Positions 25,914-35,200 of a DNA stretch of 64,000 nt are shown here, piece by piece. The translations under genes were made by a program, and so were the position numbers. This stretch comes from an uncultured Sulfurovum sp. GTDB taxonomy: Bacteria > Campylobacterota > Campylobacteria > Campylobacterales > Sulfurovaceae. Numbering within the stretch: position 1 is the first letter of the stretch; the number at the start of each line of letters is the position of its first letter. The DNA is taken from the NCBI GenBank assembly GCA_902727895.1, contig CACVAP010000068.1, positions 1 through 64,000 of the forward strand, written 5' to 3'. Under the pieces are notes generated by a model. It worked only from the letters and a program-made list of their open reading frames with translations. It made no database searches and was not told where the DNA came from.

Positions 25914-27854
25914 ATGTTAAGTTTTTCTAGGAGTGCGATTGTTATTATTGTTATTTCGATAATGCACTTGTACTTTTATAGTAGTAACTATATAGAAAAA
26001 GTTGATCATAAACTCTATGATTTAACAAGTATTTTATTCAATCAAATTCAAGATGAAAAAAGTGCCACCTACAGTGTTATTGTTGATATAGATGAAAAAA
26101 GTCTTCAAGAGTTTGGACAGTGGCCTTGGTCTCGGCTTATTGACGCTAAACTTATTAGTCTAACACATGATATGACACCCTCAGCAATAGGGATTAATAT
26201 TCTTTTTCCTGAAGAGGATAGCTTATCTCCATTGTCTATGCAAAAGTTTTATCAAAAATATTTTGATACAACGATTGATTTAACTGCCTTACCCCTTAAA
26301 CTCCAAGATAACGATAAGTTTTTATGGGAGATTATTAACAGTTCAAATGCAACGCTTCCTATTTATTTACAGAACAAATTTAATTCAGCAGAACATTGTG
26401 AAGAAATGAGCTATAAAAAGAATCGTTTTTCTGATATTAAGAGTAACTTTGTAGTAGAGGAGCTTCTTTGTAATCATCCTTTTATACAAGATAAAATTGA
26501 AAATTTTGGTTTTATTAATGCATGGAGTGATAGTGATGGTGTCTTCAGGAGAGTGCCTCTTTTTATGAAATATAAAAACGAGACCTTTCCTTCTTTTTCA
26601 CTCGCAACGCTGTTAAGTTTTTATGAAGCGCTTCTCTTTGATACGAGAGAAGATACGGTATTGGTTAATTTTTCTTTAAATAGACCAAAAATATTGTCTG
26701 CTTCAGATGTATTGAATGGTAAAGTCTCCAAACAAGATATCCAAGGTAAGGTTGTTATATTAGGTTCCTCGATAGTTGGCTTAAATCCAAGATATAAGAT
26801 TGCCAATGGAGAGTATATCTCAAATAATATGATACATGCAATGCTTGTGGATAATATTTTAAATGATACCTTTTTAGTTCAACCAGAGTATTATAAAAAA
26901 ATCAATATTATGCTGTCTTTTTTACTCTCCTTGAGTGTCCTTTTCTTGTTATCGAAAAAACGCTATTCTAAAATAGTACTTTTTTTGTTATTTTTTGGGT
27001 TTACTAGTATTCTTTTTCTATTTATAAGCTATATGAATGGGGTTTATATCTCTATTGGTTATTTATGGGTTTCATTTTTATCATTTTTTATTTTATTGAT
27101 TTTTTATCATTTAAGGACGCTCAATAAAGAACAAGAAGAGCAAGAAAAGTTTTTAATTCGTCAAAGTAAATTGGCTTCCATGGGAGAGATGATTTCCTTG
27201 ATTGCACACCAATGGAGACAGCCTCTCTCAGCTATTAATGGGATTGTTTTAAATATGGACATTGATAGTCGTAAAGAGAAACTTCATGGACAAAGACTCA
27301 ATCAGTATTTAGATGAAATAGAAGGAACCACAGCTTATTTATCGAAAACTATTAATGACTTTACAGACTTTTTCTCAACCAATAAACAGGCACAAAGCTT
27401 TGACCTTCAATCTGTCATTGAGCAGGCAAAGCATTTGTCAGCACTTTCTTTAACACAAAAGGTTGTGACAATTTACCGAAGCAGTGAAGATATTGAGGTT
27501 AAGGGATATCCTTCTGAGCTTGTACAGTCTCTCTTGGTTCTTTTTAATAATGCTGTTTCTATTTGTCTTGAAAGATTAGAAGTCATAGGCGAAGGAAAAG
27601 TCTTTATTGATACGAAGAGGGTCGGTAAGAATATTGTAATATCTGTTGAAGATAATGGAGGAGGAATTGCTAAAAAAGATATGAAAAAGATATTTAATCC
27701 GTATTTTACAACAAAAGATAAGCAACATGGGACAGGTTTAGGACTTTATATTTTAAGACTCATCGTTGAAGATAGTATGAATGGTAAAGTCTCTTTACGT
27801 AATGGTAAAGAGGGTGCTATTTTTAGCATTGAGATACCTATACATATAAAGTAA
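25914..27854 (+). CDS. CHASE2-domain sensor histidine kinase
   Basis: An N-terminal membrane segment and a large periplasmic CHASE2 domain (~30-310; SVIVDIDEKSLQEFGQWPW, GINILFPEED, VVILGSSIVGLNP) are followed by three membrane spans (~325-405). A short coiled linker and a HisKA box with phosphoacceptor His in LIAHQWRQPLSAI (~residue 430) come next. The ATPase domain shows the N box (LFNNAVS), G1 (VEDNGGGI) and G2 (KHGTGLGLYI-like, read as QHGTGLGLYI). ATG at 25914 is used; TTG at 25911 would add one residue. No response regulator is adjacent. The ligand is unknown, and the co-transcribed FecR and OmpA proteins may take part in sensing. Its last 60 bases overlap the convergent DUF1461 gene. 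Confidence 0.9.
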   Translation: MLSFSRSAIVIIVISIMHLYFYSSNYIEKVDHKLYDLTSILFNQIQDEKSATYSVIVDIDEKSLQEFGQWPWSRLIDAKLISLTHDMTPSAIGINILFPEEDSLSPLSMQKFYQKYFDTTIDLTALPLKLQDNDKFLWEIINSSNATLPIYLQNKFNSAEHCEEMSYKKNRFSDIKSNFVVEELLCNHPFIQDKIENFGFINAWSDSDGVFRRVPLFMKYKNETFPSFSLATLLSFYEALLFDTREDTVLVNFSLNRPKILSASDVLNGKVSKQDIQGKVVILGSSIVGLNPRYKIANGEYISNNMIHAMLVDNILNDTFLVQPEYYKKINIMLSFLLSLSVLFLLSKKRYSKIVLFLLFFGFTSILFLFISYMNGVYISIGYLWVSFLSFFILLIFYHLRTLNKEQEEQEKFLIRQSKLASMGEMISLIAHQWRQPLSAINGIVLNMDIDSRKEKLHGQRLNQYLDEIEGTTAYLSKTINDFTDFFSTNKQAQSFDLQSVIEQAKHLSALSLTQKVVTIYRSSEDIEVKGYPSELVQSLLVLFNNAVSICLERLEVIGEGKVFIDTKRVGKNIVISVEDNGGGIAKKDMKKIFNPYFTTKDKQHGTGLGLYILRLIVEDSMNGKVSLRNGKEGAIFSIEIPIHIK

Positions 27855-28385
27855 AATAAATATACTAAATGTTAATAATAGTAATAAGATGAAGAACTCT
27901 TGAAAATAATGTAGAGGGAAGAGTTGAATTAATAAAGAATCATTGGAAAATATCCAAGAGTTATTTTTGAAAAATAGGTTATGAAAAAGTTCAAAACTTT
28001 TTATAAAATTTAAAGAAAATACAATTAATAATATATTTATGCTGATACCTAGCGCAATAACAGACTTAATTATCTTTTTGAAAAAAAATAATAAAATAAC
28101 AACACTTAAGAGAGTAAAAATTATCCATAAATCATAAGTTTTTTCAAATACCTTTTTTACATCTAAAAGATGTCTTTTCTCATAAATAGTATAGGTATCA
28201 AGTTCTATAAACCCCATATACTTTTGATGAATTAGATACGTCCATGTAGCTTCTTGTAGAGTAGGGTTTTTTATAGTATTTCCTAATGGAGAATGAAAAG
28301 AATATAATAGAAGTTCAAAAACAGATAAGTATAGACTAATTAGGACTATTATAGTTAGTAGAAAAAAGGATAGTCTTTTTACCAT
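27795..28385 (-). CDS. Integral membrane protein, DUF1461-like
   Basis: A 196-residue protein with about four membrane spans (LSFFLLTIIVLISLYLSV; LWIIFTLLSVVILLFFF; VIALGISINILLIVF; FFILLLLLTFSIFILLYMY). Conserved-looking loops carry EKRHLLDVKKVF and SLLIQLFPLHYFQEF, which recall the DUF1461/TIGR01906 membrane family of unknown function. It overlaps the TraF-like gene start by 7 bases and is last in a four-gene minus-strand block. Its 3' end overlaps the histidine-kinase gene by 60 bases in antisense, unusually long for a convergent pair. Confidence 0.65.
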   Translation of the reverse strand: MVKRLSFFLLTIIVLISLYLSVFELLLYSFHSPLGNTIKNPTLQEATWTYLIHQKYMGFIELDTYTIYEKRHLLDVKKVFEKTYDLWIIFTLLSVVILLFFFKKIIKSVIALGISINILLIVFSLNFIKSFELFHNLFFKNNSWIFSNDSLLIQLFPLHYFQEFFILLLLLTFSIFILLYMYRYLNAKNSTLFTIT

Positions 28386-29410
28386 GTAAGTGCTATATTA
28401 ACCTCATATTTTCGTTCTTTCTTACCCCTATAGTCTTTTAATTTGTAACTATGAAGAGCAATACTAAAGAGTGAATATTGATAGTCAAATCCGTAGAGTA
28501 AACTGTTATAGAGGAGACCAGTATTGATTTTTAGCGTATCATTAAAATATGATTTTGAAAGATTAATCCTTAGTGAATCTTCCAATTCATGATTAATTTC
28601 TTTTTCAAAAAGGTCTAGATAATTAATTTCTAGAATAGTATTACTATAAGGTTCTAGTGAAGTACCAATATTAGTGGTAGTAGGAATTTTCCCAACGTTT
28701 TCACTTAAAGTATTTCTAATATCTAAGACAGCAAGATTAAGTTTATAGTTTAGCTTACTATCTAATACTTCATAAACTATACCTGTATCAAGAGCAATAG
28801 TATTTTCACTATTTGACTGTTCATTATTGAAATAATCTTTTAAACTATCATTATTAATCATATCACGAATAGAGTAGTTGTAGTTCTTTTTAGTCTTTTT
28901 AATGGATTTTAAATTTAATCCGTAGTGCAAATTTTCTTGTTGCATTGCTAGCGTACCGACAATCATTTGATACTTCTCCATAGAACTTTCCATGGCACCT
29001 TTGGAACCAAAACCACTATGAGGAATAAAGTATGCATCAAGGCCATTGGCAATACCTAGAGACCAAGAAATATTATTATTTGTCTGATAGATAGAAGAAA
29101 AGTTATTGGCTGATATACTGATGGTATTCCCGATATTTTCATTCAGTAGCTCTGAAATCTCTTGATTTTTATTTGTACTAGAAGATATATGATCTAACGC
29201 TTTCAAAAAATCATAACTTTGCTTATCTACAACAAGGGAAATATCAGTAAATGTTGCATGTAACTTTTCGTCTTTACTTAAAGAAGAGAGTTTTGCAGGA
29301 TTTAAAAAGACGGCATTATGGTTGCCACCTCTTTGTGTTAAAGTTGAGTTTGGACTTTGAGCTTGTGTTATGGTCACTAGCAATAAGGGTAATAATATTT
29401 TTTTTAGCAT
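28379..29410 (-). CDS. TraF-like outer-membrane beta-barrel protein
   Basis: A signal peptide (MLKKILLPLLLVTITQAQ) is followed by an RGGNHNAVFLNPAKLSS motif. That motif is typical of exported proteins of the conjugal-transfer TraF / FadL-like barrel families. The rest alternates polar and hydrophobic residues and ends in aromatic/hydrophobic strands (KYEVNIALTW), as barrel C-termini do. The name TraF is only the family label; no conjugation genes are near. It starts 1 base after the cadherin-like lipoprotein gene, so the two are translationally close and probably function together in the outer membrane. Confidence 0.6.
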   Translation of the reverse strand: MLKKILLPLLLVTITQAQSPNSTLTQRGGNHNAVFLNPAKLSSLSKDEKLHATFTDISLVVDKQSYDFLKALDHISSSTNKNQEISELLNENIGNTISISANNFSSIYQTNNNISWSLGIANGLDAYFIPHSGFGSKGAMESSMEKYQMIVGTLAMQQENLHYGLNLKSIKKTKKNYNYSIRDMINNDSLKDYFNNEQSNSENTIALDTGIVYEVLDSKLNYKLNLAVLDIRNTLSENVGKIPTTTNIGTSLEPYSNTILEINYLDLFEKEINHELEDSLRINLSKSYFNDTLKINTGLLYNSLLYGFDYQYSLFSIALHSYKLKDYRGKKERKYEVNIALTW

Positions 29411-29411
29411 G

Positions 29412-32270
29412 CTAGTTGGTTCTTAGATAGGTTGAAAGGTTATCTAAGCCTATGGTTCCATTACTTGACCCAGTAATATTCTCAAGATAATCTTCTACCG
29501 TTGTTTTCGTTTCATCTCCATCTGGAAAAAGATCTTGAATATTTGCTACTTGTTCTAGACTTTGTTTAATGCCCATTACATCCCCATTATCATCTAGGGT
29601 GGGACAAGGAAAGTAGCTTTTACCATCTATTGCATTTGTAGATAGTTTAAAGTCTTTATCACAAGTACCAGAAGTTAAGATAGGCGTATTATTATTTGCA
29701 TTGGCACTAACCAATTGATAAAAACTTTGGTACCCATTACTTGAGTTACCTACATCTACTTCTACTAGGGTTAAGTTATGCTCTATACCATTTTGATTAA
29801 AGGTAATTTTACCTTTGTAGGAGTGAAATGTTCCATCTTGACAACTATCATTTGGATCATTGGCATAAACCACAGCACAGGCAGCAGCTTCAGAATTATC
29901 TAAAACACTATTGCCATTTAAGTCATCAGATGAGTTTATGTCAACACCATTTGCCCATTTTTGAACCGTATCAGCATCTCCTCCAAAGAGTAGCTTCACT
30001 GAATTTGTTAATGAGGTTAATCGAACTAGTCCAAGGTTATAACAACTATCTTCTTCTATTTGTGTTAAGGTCGTTGTGTCAGTACAGTCAAGCCCTTGTA
30101 CTATATTACTATAATAAGTATCAGCTGCGTTTAGTTTACTAATGGTACTAACTGCATCATTGTCTTCCGTAATATTATTTACAAAGTCATTAAAGTTACT
30201 AGTATTGCCTTCACTCATAGCTGCTGTAATGTCAAACACAGTATAACCACTGCTTCCTACATAGGCACCTGCAATATTCATATTGACAGTATCATCATCT
30301 AAGTTAGGATAAGCATCTCGATTATTGAGTAATTGGTTAAGGACAAAGGAGTAGTCTGTATTGTCTAAGGCATTTTGAATACCATTTTCGGTTTTAGGAT
30401 AATCAGAACCTGAGTTTTCAAATATATTTGTAATATGTATGGTTAAGTTAGCTCTTTCACTTTCTCCAGCATCATTATACGCAGTATATTGTAAATAGTA
30501 TAAGTTCGTAGATTCATAGTCTAAATAACTTAATACTGTAAGTTTAGCACTTGTATCTGCTTGAAACTTATTACTTCCAGAGCCATAAAAATTAAACCCT
30601 GATATATTAGAGTCTCCACTACTCGAAATGTTTAGTTGTCCAATAAAACTTCCAATAGAGCGATTTTCAGGAATAGTAATACTTTTATCCAGCACAATAG
30701 GGGTGATATCAGCTATATCATTAATTTGGATTTGAATTTCTACTTCATTACTTTCGCCAATACTATTACTGGCTTGTAGATTAAAAATATAATTATTTTT
30801 AGTTTCATAATCAAAATTTTGTGTGGAAAAGATTTCTCCTTCAGGGAAGATAGTGAAGAATTGACTATCTTCGCCTGAAAGCGTGTAAGTTGTGATTGGC
30901 GTTGTTCCCTCATCTTCAAGTAGCACAGTCCCTATAAGTATATTTGTTCCATTATTTTCATTAATAGAAAGTGTTGAACTTTTAAGAGTTGGAACTCGTA
31001 AAATAGTCTCATTGACATCTAATACTTGAATAAAGATATTTTGATTACTTATGTTAAAGTAACTATCAGTAGCTTCAATATTTAATTCAAAAATATTATC
31101 TTTATTATTGTCTTGTGGATTTTCAAAATCTATTACTGATAAAAAAGAAAGTTCTTGAGTCGTTTCATTATAGGTGAAGTTACGAGCATCAGTACCTAAT
31201 AACTTAATAGACATTGTTGAGATATCAGTAATCTCTATTTTTTGTATAAATGTTAGGTTTTCATTGATTTGAATCTCTGTATTATTGTTTTCAAATATTG
31301 GTGCAATCAAGTCAGAGTCTTGATTGTTAAGAATATCATTAATAACTTGAGAGAGTTTATTTTGGTACTCTTCTGATAATTTTGTTTGGTCACTTATAGG
31401 ATTGTATTTTAGTACATCTTCTATGCCGACAAAGCCATCACCATTAATATCTGTTTGAATAAGCTCTTGAGCAAGACTTTCTATTTGATTTGTAAGTTCA
31501 TTGTTGTCTAAAGAAAGAGAGGTTATAAGCTTTTGATAAATTATTTCACTAATAACCGTGACATTGGCTTTTTGTATACTTTTAATGTGAGAGCCTAAGA
31601 CTAGAAGATGAAAGGTACCATGGTTTATTGTTCCTTGTTCATCAATAATTCCATCATCATTAACATCAAAGTCTGTTCCTCCTGTTATTTCATAAAGGTA
31701 AAACATCTCGTTGTCTAATTTTTCTAAATAGAGATTGAAGTTTCCAATACTCTCTATGCTATCCCCTTCACTGGTAAGTGTAGTTGCAAGTAGTTTTCTT
31801 TCAAGTTTATTTAACTCATAAAGTTTGACAGTTGCTTTTGAAAGAACACCGAGCTGTGCTTTCCCATTTGTAGTTGTTATACTTGAGTTAGTATCTATAC
31901 TATCATTGTCAGATGTATTCGTTGTGTCGCTTGCTATGTCTGGACTTTCTTCTTCAGTAGTATCATTACTTATTTCAGTATTTTCTTCTTCATTCGTATT
32001 GTCAGTTGATGAATTAGTCGTTTCGTTAGCTGTTTCAGTACTTTCTTCTGCATTAGTATCATTGGGAACTTCCGTATTCTCTTCCTCAATACTCTCACCA
32101 TTTTCTATGCTAACTGTATCACTAAGTATATTATTTATGTCTTCTTCAGTGTTGCTAGACGAAGTACTATTGTTTTCTGAGTTCTGAAGTTCAGAGGTAG
32201 TACCTGTACTACCTCCTCCACATCCCATAAAACCAATAAGAATAAGTAAAATATATATTTTTTTTTGCAT
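29412..32270 (-). CDS. Large cadherin-like surface lipoprotein
   Basis: The start (MQKKIYILLILIGFMGC) carries lipobox FMGC. A ~100-residue Ser/Thr/Asn/Glu-rich spacer follows (repeats of NTEEE, SNDTTEE type). Residues ~140-300 contain EF-hand/dockerin-like calcium loops (DVNDDGIIDE, DINGDGFVGIEDVL). About three cadherin-like repeats follow (~330-640), marked by TLSINENNGTNI, DFENPQDNN and QDFDYETKN-type strands. The C-terminal ~300 residues (from about GIQNALDNTDYSF) form another domain with four or more cysteines. It should be displayed outside the cell, binding calcium. It sits between the tri-heme lipoprotein gene and the TraF-like barrel gene with spacers of 5 and 1 bases. Confidence 0.75.
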   Translation of the reverse strand: MQKKIYILLILIGFMGCGGGSTGTTSELQNSENNSTSSSNTEEDINNILSDTVSIENGESIEEENTEVPNDTNAEESTETANETTNSSTDNTNEEENTEISNDTTEEESPDIASDTTNTSDNDSIDTNSSITTTNGKAQLGVLSKATVKLYELNKLERKLLATTLTSEGDSIESIGNFNLYLEKLDNEMFYLYEITGGTDFDVNDDGIIDEQGTINHGTFHLLVLGSHIKSIQKANVTVISEIIYQKLITSLSLDNNELTNQIESLAQELIQTDINGDGFVGIEDVLKYNPISDQTKLSEEYQNKLSQVINDILNNQDSDLIAPIFENNNTEIQINENLTFIQKIEITDISTMSIKLLGTDARNFTYNETTQELSFLSVIDFENPQDNNKDNIFELNIEATDSYFNISNQNIFIQVLDVNETILRVPTLKSSTLSINENNGTNILIGTVLLEDEGTTPITTYTLSGEDSQFFTIFPEGEIFSTQNFDYETKNNYIFNLQASNSIGESNEVEIQIQINDIADITPIVLDKSITIPENRSIGSFIGQLNISSSGDSNISGFNFYGSGSNKFQADTSAKLTVLSYLDYESTNLYYLQYTAYNDAGESERANLTIHITNIFENSGSDYPKTENGIQNALDNTDYSFVLNQLLNNRDAYPNLDDDTVNMNIAGAYVGSSGYTVFDITAAMSEGNTSNFNDFVNNITEDNDAVSTISKLNAADTYYSNIVQGLDCTDTTTLTQIEEDSCYNLGLVRLTSLTNSVKLLFGGDADTVQKWANGVDINSSDDLNGNSVLDNSEAAACAVVYANDPNDSCQDGTFHSYKGKITFNQNGIEHNLTLVEVDVGNSSNGYQSFYQLVSANANNNTPILTSGTCDKDFKLSTNAIDGKSYFPCPTLDDNGDVMGIKQSLEQVANIQDLFPDGDETKTTVEDYLENITGSSNGTIGLDNLSTYLRTN

Positions 32271-32275
32271 ACTTT

Positions 32276-35200
32276 TTACTCTTTTGGTTCAATAACTAAA
32301 AATGGTGTAGCATAATTTTGATAGTTATCAATATAGTCTTGTATCCAGTCAGGAATGATAACTTTCTTTTGAATTTTTTGTATAGGGTCAAAGTTAAATG
32401 TTTCTACAGGAGTATTTAAATCTTTGTTAAATCCATAAAATGCCCCATCTTCAGCAACAACAATCGCACGTACATTGGTATAGTCATTGGCATTATAGTC
32501 GACACCATTAATCGTTGTTTCTTCAAAGGAAAAGTCAGTTAAGCCTTTAGCTTTACCAGTTACGAGGTTAAGAACATTTAATCTATCCATACCTCCGTTG
32601 ACAAATTTACTCATAAAGGTTGCCTGTCTCCATACATACACTCCAATGGTATTTCCTCCATCAAGAAGTTTGGTTCGCCATTCAGGTACGACAGTATTTT
32701 CATTTGCTTCCCCATTACCTAAGCTTACATAAAAATCACCATTTTTAGTTTTACTGAGTTTAGATTCTAATAGTCCTTGTAGCTCTCCAGCACGATAACC
32801 TTCCTCTCCTAGCGTTCCCTCTGCTGGACGCCACCAAAGAAGATACATCGTTTGTTTATGTAGAGCAGTTTCTTTGTTAGGTGCATGATTGATTGTAATG
32901 TCAAATAAAACTGCTGAAGAGTTCTCTTCCACAACATAAACTTTTTGTTCTTCTTGGTTTAAGAAGTAAAGCCATCCTTTATCAGCACGTCTATACATTG
33001 TTGTCCAATCTTTATTGAATCCATCAATCTCTCCTATATCTTGGACCGTCCCATTGGTATCTAATTTCTTTAACATAGAAGTATTTCTATCTGTAAAATA
33101 GAGATAAGCAGGAGGTAACGTTTCATTTGGTTCAGGTACGACATAATCAGAAATAACCTTAACAGGAACGGTTTTAACCGAACTTGGACTTAGTCCATCC
33201 GTCACAGAAAATGTAAAGTTCTGATCACCTCTATCTCCTAATATTGCATAAGCCTTGAGTTTTGCCGATATCAAACTTTGATACTCTAAGGCAAGCATAG
33301 AATCATTGAAAGTATGTTCAGTTGTACTTGAACCTGATATAAAGGCTTGTGAAAGTTCATCATCAGGGTCAGCCCAAGTAATATTAACAGTAAGGTTATT
33401 TTCATCCTTGATATAGTCTGGCTCGGCATACTCTCTAAGTACAATGGATTGAATAGGGTTAGTCATATTTGCTTCTTGATTTAGCATCGTTATATTGTTA
33501 AGCCAATTAGATACAGCAGTGTATCCATCTGTGCCTTCTGCCATATAACCACTGTGTGCTTTAATCGTACTATTAAGAGGTATTTGATCATTATTAGTTG
33601 CTTTATAATAACCACGTGCATAGACTAAGAGTTCCGAGTTGTTAATATCATTAAAATCAATTCTATGAAGAGCTGATCCTAGTGTTTTACTCATTGAGTT
33701 TCTTAGATTACTTTCCCAAGTATATTGGGAGTATTGTGTATCACCTTTATTGGCTAAATGCTTGTGAATAACAAAACGTGTCTCAGTATCTCTTAAAAAT
33801 ATACTGTCATTAAAGCGTTTTTCTTTTGGGTTGATATTTTCAAAGCTACTGTCATTAATTCCACCACTTGTATGATTATTATGACATTCATAACAATTTT
33901 TTACCAATGATTGATAGGCTTTTTGAGCTTGAGCTGTATTGGTACTTAGGCTATTCTTGGTAAATGTAATTTTATCAGATAGTCCAGCAGCCAGTCTTGT
34001 TGAACCATAAGTAATCATTGCTTGGGTATCTTCACCTGACCAATGTTTAGAGTGATCGTAAAGTGCATTAATTCTAGTGATTTCTGTATTCACATTCTCA
34101 TTATACTGAGCACCATAATCCTCATCTCGGTCTAAATCCCTACTTGAAGAGTTTGAATGATCTTCATCTTCTGGAACACTTAAATCATCATTGAGAAGAA
34201 GACTCCATAAAAATGGTGCAGGGTGGTAGTCATTATCCATTCCCAAAGGGTTAATAGATGCATAGTTATATGGGAAAATCTCTTCACTGTCTGGCATTTT
34301 ATGTGCACCTAAAACAAAGTTTCTATAGGTCGCATTCATAATAGATATACCTGTCATATTAGAGAGGTTTAGTTTATCTGTTGCATTATGACAACTGATG
34401 CATGAACCACCACCATCTAATGCAGCTTTAGAAAAGAGTGGTGCAATGTTTTTGTGAAAGTCAGGAATCTCTTCAGTTGCATTATATTCACTAATATCTT
34501 TATCAGTTCCAATAATATCTGCTAAATTTCCTTTCATTTTTGTTTGTGCTGTAGAGACATAGTTTTCAAAATAATCAATAACATCTTGGTTTCTATCCTG
34601 ATGACATTGATTACAAGCATTAACACGATTTCTTACAAAGGAAACTTCTTGACGTTCAGCTCTAATTGGTAACCATAAATTATTTGCATTACCAGTACCA
34701 TCAGTAAATTCAAACTTTTTGTTAACTTTCCAGACATAAAGACCTTCTTTTAAAACAACACCTAAAGAGCCATCAGCTTCAGTTTGAATCATTGGGCTAG
34801 ATGGAATGCTTAATTCTTGTGAGTTTTCAAGTCCTATTGCATAAGAATCTGAAAAATGATGAGAAGGTATAAAAAACTGCATTCGAATGTCATGTGTATC
34901 AATTCCATTAAGTTGGTTTTGAACACCGTTATTTGAACGTCCAAGTGTTTCAACCAAGAAACCAGCTTTATCATTTAGATTATTATTAGTAAATGAAATT
35001 CTATTTTCACTTAATTCTGTAACCCCTGGCGCAACAGTTTTACTTACTGGTGGATAAAAGCTTCGTGGTTGCATAAAGTGATAACTATCAGAGTTTATAA
35101 CAAGCTCACCTGATGAACTATTTACTGTTGAATTGATATCTTCAGGATAGTCTTTAATATAGATTCCATAAGAACTGTCAACATCAGCTCTATAGGCATA

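Noticed and set aside
28379..29410. Conjugation locus suggested by the TraF-like name
   Set aside because: No relaxase, pilus or type IV secretion gene is present; the name reflects a broad outer-membrane family.
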